64,000 bases of DNA from Azorinus chamasolen (lineage: Eukaryota > Mollusca > Bivalvia > Cardiida > Solecurtidae), in assembly GCA_963576725.1 (NCBI GenBank), contig OY755241.1:73296999-73360998 (forward strand), given 5' to 3'. A program made the position numbers and the translations under genes. Shown here one piece after another: positions 60,358 through 64,000 of the stretch; position 1 is the stretch's first letter; each line of letters begins with the position of its first letter. The notes beneath the pieces were generated by a model. The model ran no database searches. It saw only the letters and a list, made by a program, of their open reading frames with translations, and was not told the DNA's origin.

Positions 60358-60592
60358 AATAACCAATTCCTTTATAGTTTATTTTTTTACCATGCCTCTT
60401 TAAATATATATACTGAAAAGAAGCATTTACTAAGGAAAAGGATTTTTTTCAGAATTGCTTAGTATTGAAACCACTGTGATAAAAAGTGAAATGATTTGCT
60501 CCATAGGAGCAAATGCTCTGTTTATCACAATGGTTTGAAGAAGTTACTTTTACAGAGGTGTCAAAGGGTGTTAATATGAGGGAATGGGTATG
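60358..60592. mobile_element. Family C TTAA-MITE (reverse, degenerate)
   Basis: ATAACCAATTCCTTTATAGT left, hairpin GATTTGCTCCATAGGAGCAA ATGCTC, right GTTAATATGAGGGAATGGGT A. Confidence 0.8.
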
Positions 60593-60936
60593 ATGCTTGG
60601 TACTTGACTATGGTCTCTATGTAAGATGAAATAAATAATTTTGAAAGCATCCATATCACTCAATTACTCATAGCTTCTCTTCAGTCTGAAATATACAAAA
60701 TAATCCTGAAAAATAACTCTGAGTTAAGCATACATGTAATTTGAGACCATTATGTTTAGGGAAAATGTCGAATTTGGGCTTGACAAACAGTGTACACCAA
60801 GACCAGTCACACCATTAATATGCAGCATCTGATCAGGATCTACACTGTTACATATGATGCTAAACACCTCTAGCCTGTATACAATTGTCCAAATACTCTT
60901 TTCCCTGCGACTCGGAGTCGGGAAATCAATACATTT

Positions 60937-61188
60937 TAACCCTTCGCTTGCTATTCACGTCAATATACCTATCCTATCCGTAAATAGTGAAGACCCAGAT
61001 GAGACAGCTCCTGCAGGAGCTATCTGATCAGGGTCTGCACTATTTACAAGTTGATTGTGCAACCGGTGCACTCCACAGCAGTGATTGCACAGCGAAATAC
61101 TTGTACACAGTGAAGATATATGTAACTATACAACAGGGCATGGGTAAAGAAGGAGAACTATTTTAAAATTCTGCGAGCGAAGGGTTAG
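60937..61188 (+). mobile_element. Family L TTAA-MITE (complete, 252 bp)
   Basis: TTAACCCTTCGCTTGCTATT / CTGCGAGCGAAGGGTTAG. Core CAGATGAGACAGCTCCTGCA GGAGCTATCTGATCAGG. Inverted relative to 10012-10267. An additional core-like remnant lies at 60778-60858. Confidence 0.9.
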
Positions 61189-61269
61189 AATATTTTCAGT
61201 TAATTTCAAGACCTAAATTAACACTTTGCACGTCTAGATAATGTGCTTGCCATAGGCTAGTTTTAGACC

Positions 61270-61639
61270 CAGCCTCCTTGATGAATCTACTGAAAAGGGA
61301 CTTTTACCCCGGTAAATCCCCTCTATACTGAACATTCAAATCATTAATACTGTTGGTCTGTAAGACAGGTGGCAGGTAAATGCAGGGTGAGTCATACAGA
61401 GAGCTGCTAAAGGGCTTTCTGCATGACTTTCACTGTTTAAAGCAGCCATCTGCCTCAATAGATCTAAATTTCTTCTTTATTAAAATTCCCGTTTAGAGGG
61501 ATTGTTCCGAACCAGAGAACACCACTATAAGAAACAGATCATCTGTTCGTATGGAGAAAATGCTCTATTTATCAAAATGGTTTCAAAATGTGACTTTTAC
61601 AGAAGCGTCAAAAGGCATCAATATGAGGGAATGGGTTAA
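61270..61639. mobile_element. Family C (reverse) split by family D
   Basis: TTGATGAATCTACTGAAAAG GGAC is a C arm. D occupies about 61305-61510 (GGTAAATCCCCTCTATACTG ... TTCCCGTTTAGAGGGATTGT T). C resumes AAATGCTCTATTTATCAAAA TGG and ends ATATGAGGGAATGGGTTAA. Confidence 0.65.
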
Positions 61640-61678
61640 CCCAGAAGAGTATGTCTGCTAAAAGAATTTGCTGCAACT

Positions 61679-61853
61679 TTTACTATGGTAAAACCCCTCG
61701 AAATCGGAATTCTAATAGTGAATAATTTAGATACTTTTAAGCAGGTGACTGCTTGATACAGGTTGAAAGTCATGCAGAAGCTCCTAGAAGAACTTTCTAC
61801 ATGCCATTTACCCAGCATTAAGCTGCCACCTGTCTCTAAAGTTACTGTATTTC
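61679..61853. mobile_element. Family D TA-MITE, right end shortened
   Basis: ATGGTAAAACCCCTCGAAAT CGG, AGCAGGTGACTGCTTGATAC, CATTAAGCTGCCACCTGTCT, then ACTGTA directly. Confidence 0.75.
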
Positions 61854-61857
61854 AGAT

Positions 61858-61975
61858 TGGATCAAACTTTTGAGGAAATATTTGACCATGTGTTAAACAG
61901 ATTGGATCCTGATGAGACACGAACTTGCTTCGCATCTTATACAGATTTAAACTATTTGCAAAAGGGAGTCCGTTG
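61858..61975. mobile_element. Family H copy, uninterrupted left arm
   Basis: GGATCAAACTTTTGAGGAAA TATTTGACC then AACAGATTGGATCCTGATGA G. It shows the empty-site form of the position occupied by B at 56912. Confidence 0.75.
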
Positions 61976-62008
61976 TCTTAGTCTAAATGCAGTCTCCTGA
62001 AATTCTGA

Positions 62009-62428
62009 ATGATAACACTTTCTTTCATGTAAACATGTGTTAACACATTTGCAATAGATCCAGATCAGATGGCACCTATCTGATCAGGGTTTACTCTGTT
62101 TGCTAATGGAATTTGATAGATCTGTTTCTTTAGTTTCAAAAATGTCTTCAACGTTCAACCTTCAATACTTCATTATACAGTAAAACCCCTCTAAACCGGA
62201 CGTTAAATTTGGTATAAATATCGGTCTTGGAGACAGGTGGCAGCTTCATGCAGGGTGAAAGAGCTTTCTGCATGACTTTCACCCTGCATGAAGCAGCCAC
62301 CTGCTTAAAAGTATCTAAATTTTTCTCTACTAGAATTCCGGTTTAGAGGGGTTTTACTGTAATTATTTTGTCCAGAAATATCCAGTAGGTATGAAAATTT
62401 GGAAAAACAAACAGAACAGAGAAAGGGA
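62009..62428. mobile_element. Family B (reverse) with nested D
   Basis: ACACTTTCTTTCATGTAAAC left, CTATCTGATCAGGGTTTACT, ACCTTCAATACTTCATTA, D (62176-62361), then ATTATTTTGTCCAGAAATAT CC and AACAGAGAAAGGGATC. Confidence 0.85.
62176..62361. mobile_element. Family D TA-MITE (complete, 186 bp, reference copy)
   Basis: The first 24 bases (TACAGTAAAACCCCTCTAAA then CCGG) are the exact complement of the last 24. Inner arms GTGAAAGAGCTTTCTGCATG and GCATGACTTTCACCCTGCAT. TA flanks. Likely one of the youngest D copies. Confidence 0.95.
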
Positions 62429-62436
62429 TCATTCTT

Positions 62437-62570
62437 CTTTTGAATTCTCTTCCAATATAAAGTCAGTATCAAACGGTTTGTATCCTTATCAGATGATGAG
62501 TTACTGGAGTCTCATCTGGATCTAAACTGTTGGCAAAGGTTACCATAAATATGTCACTAGCGTGCAAAGT
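62437..62570. mobile_element. Family H copy, paralogous to 57262-57432
   Basis: GAATTCTCTTCCAATATAAA, TTTGTATCCTTATCAGATGA TG, TATGTCACTAGCGTGCAAAG TG. Confidence 0.75.
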
Positions 62571-62572
62571 GT

Positions 62573-62698
62573 TCAACCCACTGGCACTTGATCGAAAAGG
62601 ACTAGTTTATTTAAAGCAACTAGTACATTAATACACTATATGATATAACTATTATATTCACAACTATAGTCGGTTTCAATCATGTGCCAGTGGTTCAA
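62573..62698. mobile_element. TCAA-flanked MITE (about 118 bp between flanks)
   Basis: Ends CCCACTGGCACTTGATCGAA / TTCAATCATGTGCCAGTGG are inverted repeats between direct TTCAA flanks. The paralogue near 57430 (AGCATTTAACCTTATCCTG) lacks it. Confidence 0.8.
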
Positions 62699-62738
62699 CC
62701 TTATCCTGTGGAAAATCTCCAATTTGGAAATTACAGTT

Positions 62739-63041
62739 TTAACCTTTTACTCCATGAATAATCATGCAAGAAATAATGATGTCATGAATATTCATGCAAG
62801 AAATAATGATGTCATGAATATTCATGCAAGAAATAATGATGTCACGAATTTTGATTAGATTCAATTTTATAATGGCATATGAACAGTGGAAAATATGGCC
62901 TTGACAGAAATACTAGTGAATTTTTTGTTTCATAAGCAAACAGAGCAGACCCTGATCATACGGCTCCTATACAGGAGCTGTTCAATCTGGATCTACACTG
63001 TCAAGGCACAGAAAGGTGTATTTATGGAGTAAAAGGGTTAA
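62739..63041. mobile_element. Family A TTAA-MITE with three 30-bp tandem units
   Basis: TTAACCTTTTACTCCATGAA left. ATGAATATTCATGCAAGAAA TAATGATGTC starts at 62754, 62784 and 62814. Core CATACGGCTCCTATACAGGA GCTG. Right TTATGGAGTAAAAGGGTTAA. Confidence 0.9.
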
Positions 63042-63135
63042 ATTTAAAAGCAAGAAAGTATTATAGATAATTTAGCCCAAACTTATTTATGAAAATCTTT
63101 TCCATTTAAGTTATTATCCGTAGTAGAGTAGTAGA

Positions 63136-63372
63136 GTAACCCTTTACTTCACGAATATTCATTTAAAACTTCATCTATTTGGAATATTAATAAATTCTTG
63201 TATTAAAACTATACAAAAAGATATTTATTACAATAGCAATAAAGAATCAAATATGTAACATAATGCAAACATTGCAGACCCAGATCAGATAGCTACATGT
63301 AATACTGGAACTGTCAGATCTTGGTCTACGCTGGTTGCAAAGATGTGAACAAAGCAATAAAGTAAAGGGTTA
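63136..63372. mobile_element. Family A variant, uninterrupted paralogue of 58534-58995
   Basis: AGTAACCCTTTACTTCACGA, AATAAATTCTTGTATTAAAA, CAAACATTGCAGACCCAGAT, CAATAAAGTAAAGGGTTAC. Confidence 0.8.
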
Positions 63373-63399
63373 CACAATCTGTTATTCCAAATTATCTGC

Positions 63400-63640
63400 A
63401 TGTTTTTTTCCACAGCAAAAGGTTCAAAATACAACTTACCTGAGGATTACTGGAAACACTGCACTGGTACTGCAACTGTCAACCTGCAATATAGAAGGAA
63501 AAGAGTAAGACAAGAACCAGAAGTAATCACATTCACACACATACAGAACCCACACCCCACCCCATCCCCAAACATATCACATGATTATGCACAACCGTAT
63601 CCGTAACCCCCCCCCCCCATCCCTCCCCCACCCTCCCAGT
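63400..63640 (-). repeat. Segmental duplicate AA, copy 3 (diverged)
   Basis: TTTTTCCACAGCAAAAGGTT CAAAATAC, GAGGATTACTGGAAACACTG C, ACTGTCAACCTGCAATATAG, then A/C-rich DNA with C runs at 63607. Related to copies at 57.9 and 59.3 kb. Confidence 0.8.
63440..63483 (-). CDS. Candidate 44-bp internal exon (best copy)
   Basis: On the minus strand the acceptor TTTTCCTTCTATATTGCAG is followed by GTTGACAGTTGCAGTACC ... CCAGTAATCCTCAG and then the consensus donor GTAAGTTG. The open frame reads VDSCSTSAVFPVIL. Compared with copies 1 and 2 it has a net 2-bp difference, so the frame is not conserved and a non-coding or dead exon remains possible. Confidence 0.35.
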
Positions 63641-63889
63641 ATACTGGGGGAGAAATAATTATGGAAAAGGCTTCTGAAAAATATCATTAAGTGACGAATG
63701 GGACATGAAAGAATAACCTCGACTTCTTAAGTCAGCCATATACTAGAACTCGAACTCCAATATGAAGCAAACTTTATAAGCATATTTGCAATTCATTCTA
63801 GCTTTTGAGAAACTACTGAAACTACTTTCTTTCCTTTCTCTTAAAGAATAAAGCATCAAACAGATGCAGATGCCGATAAAACAAGATGC

Positions 63890-64000
63890 GTTTGTGAAAC
63901 ACTATGCCCCCCTCATATAGTTGACCTCTGACCTTGAGGAATGACCTTGACATTGACATGTCACCACTCAAAATGTGCAGCCTCATGAGATACACAAGCA
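63890..64000 (+). repeat. Family Y dispersed repeat (runs off the window)
   Basis: TTGTGAAACACTATGCCCCC, GACCTCTGACCTTGAGGAAT GACCTTGAC, CCTCATGAGATACAC. Confidence 0.75.

Overview
This window looks like repeat-rich, non-coding DNA from a bivalve mollusc, probably a heterodont such as a dreissenid, Mya or venerid clam. That assignment rests on recognised repeat types: the AGGTCA-rich 146-bp array, the 'GTCTCCCCC' and 'TATGCCCCCAC' dispersed repeats, the GTGAGTGAGTTGGG repeat, ACGACGACAAC-tailed repeats, and many palindromic MITEs. The species is an inference. I find no intact protein-coding gene, no bacterial operon and no CRISPR array. The coding evidence is a broken Harbinger transposase, the tail of a mariner transposase, and a few candidate minus-strand exons with good splice signals.

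MITE families, named here for reference. TTAA-flanked palindromic elements whose ends begin CCC, as in piggyBac: A (TTAACCCTTTACTCCAT), B (TTAACCCTTTCCCT), C (TTAACCCATTCCCTCAT, core hairpin GAGCAAATGCTC), H (TTAACYCTTTGCAYGCTA, core AACAGTTTGGATCC), K (TTAACCCTTACAGTGTG) and L (TTAACCCTTCGCTTGCTA). A, B, K and L share a core hairpin of the type AGACCCAGATCAGACGGCTC plus its complement. TA-flanked Tc1/mariner-like MITEs: D (TACAGTAAAACCCCTCTAAA), E (TACAGTAAAACCTCTCTATA), F (TACAGTARAACC, then TAATGCGACC or TGTCTTAAGTGGCC) and Q. Other families: G (GGGTCCATGCTTATAAA), I (CCAAACCCTATGTTGTGACC hairpin), P (TTAAAGGGGATGTCCCTAC, about 502 bp), M (GTGTTCGAAGGAACAC), O (GTCTCCCCC), R (AGGTCA array), S (TATGCCCCCAC), and T, U, W, X, Y, Z for other dispersed repeats.

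Layout. 1-3.5 kb: minisatellite, a tandem exon array, A and I MITEs. 3.5-7.2 kb: two diverged copies of a promoter-like block flanking P, C and A MITEs, then the Harbinger pseudogene ending in a 35-G run. 7.2-13.5 kb: MITEs and several minisatellites. 13.5-16.5 kb: an O repeat split by a roughly 2-kb transposon with MluI-like ACGCGT subterminal repeats. 17-27 kb: dense TTAA-MITEs, a 71-bp satellite and O/W/P repeats. 27-33 kb: the AGGTCA array, S repeat, 86-bp array and ~620-bp array. 33-45 kb: MITE mosaic. 45-46.3 kb: mariner tail, tRNA-derived SINE and a candidate coding exon. 46-57 kb: nested MITEs. 57-64 kb: segmental duplication carrying a short duplicated exon.

The main biological story is transposon ecology. 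TTAA-targeting MITEs repeatedly insert into the TTAA at each other's ends, making chains that share one TTAA, and into TTAA sites inside other MITEs. Several insertions can be confirmed by paired 'empty' copies elsewhere in the window. All coordinates come from reading the sequence by eye, so element edges are usually good to a few bases for complete copies and to about 10-20 bases for fragments.
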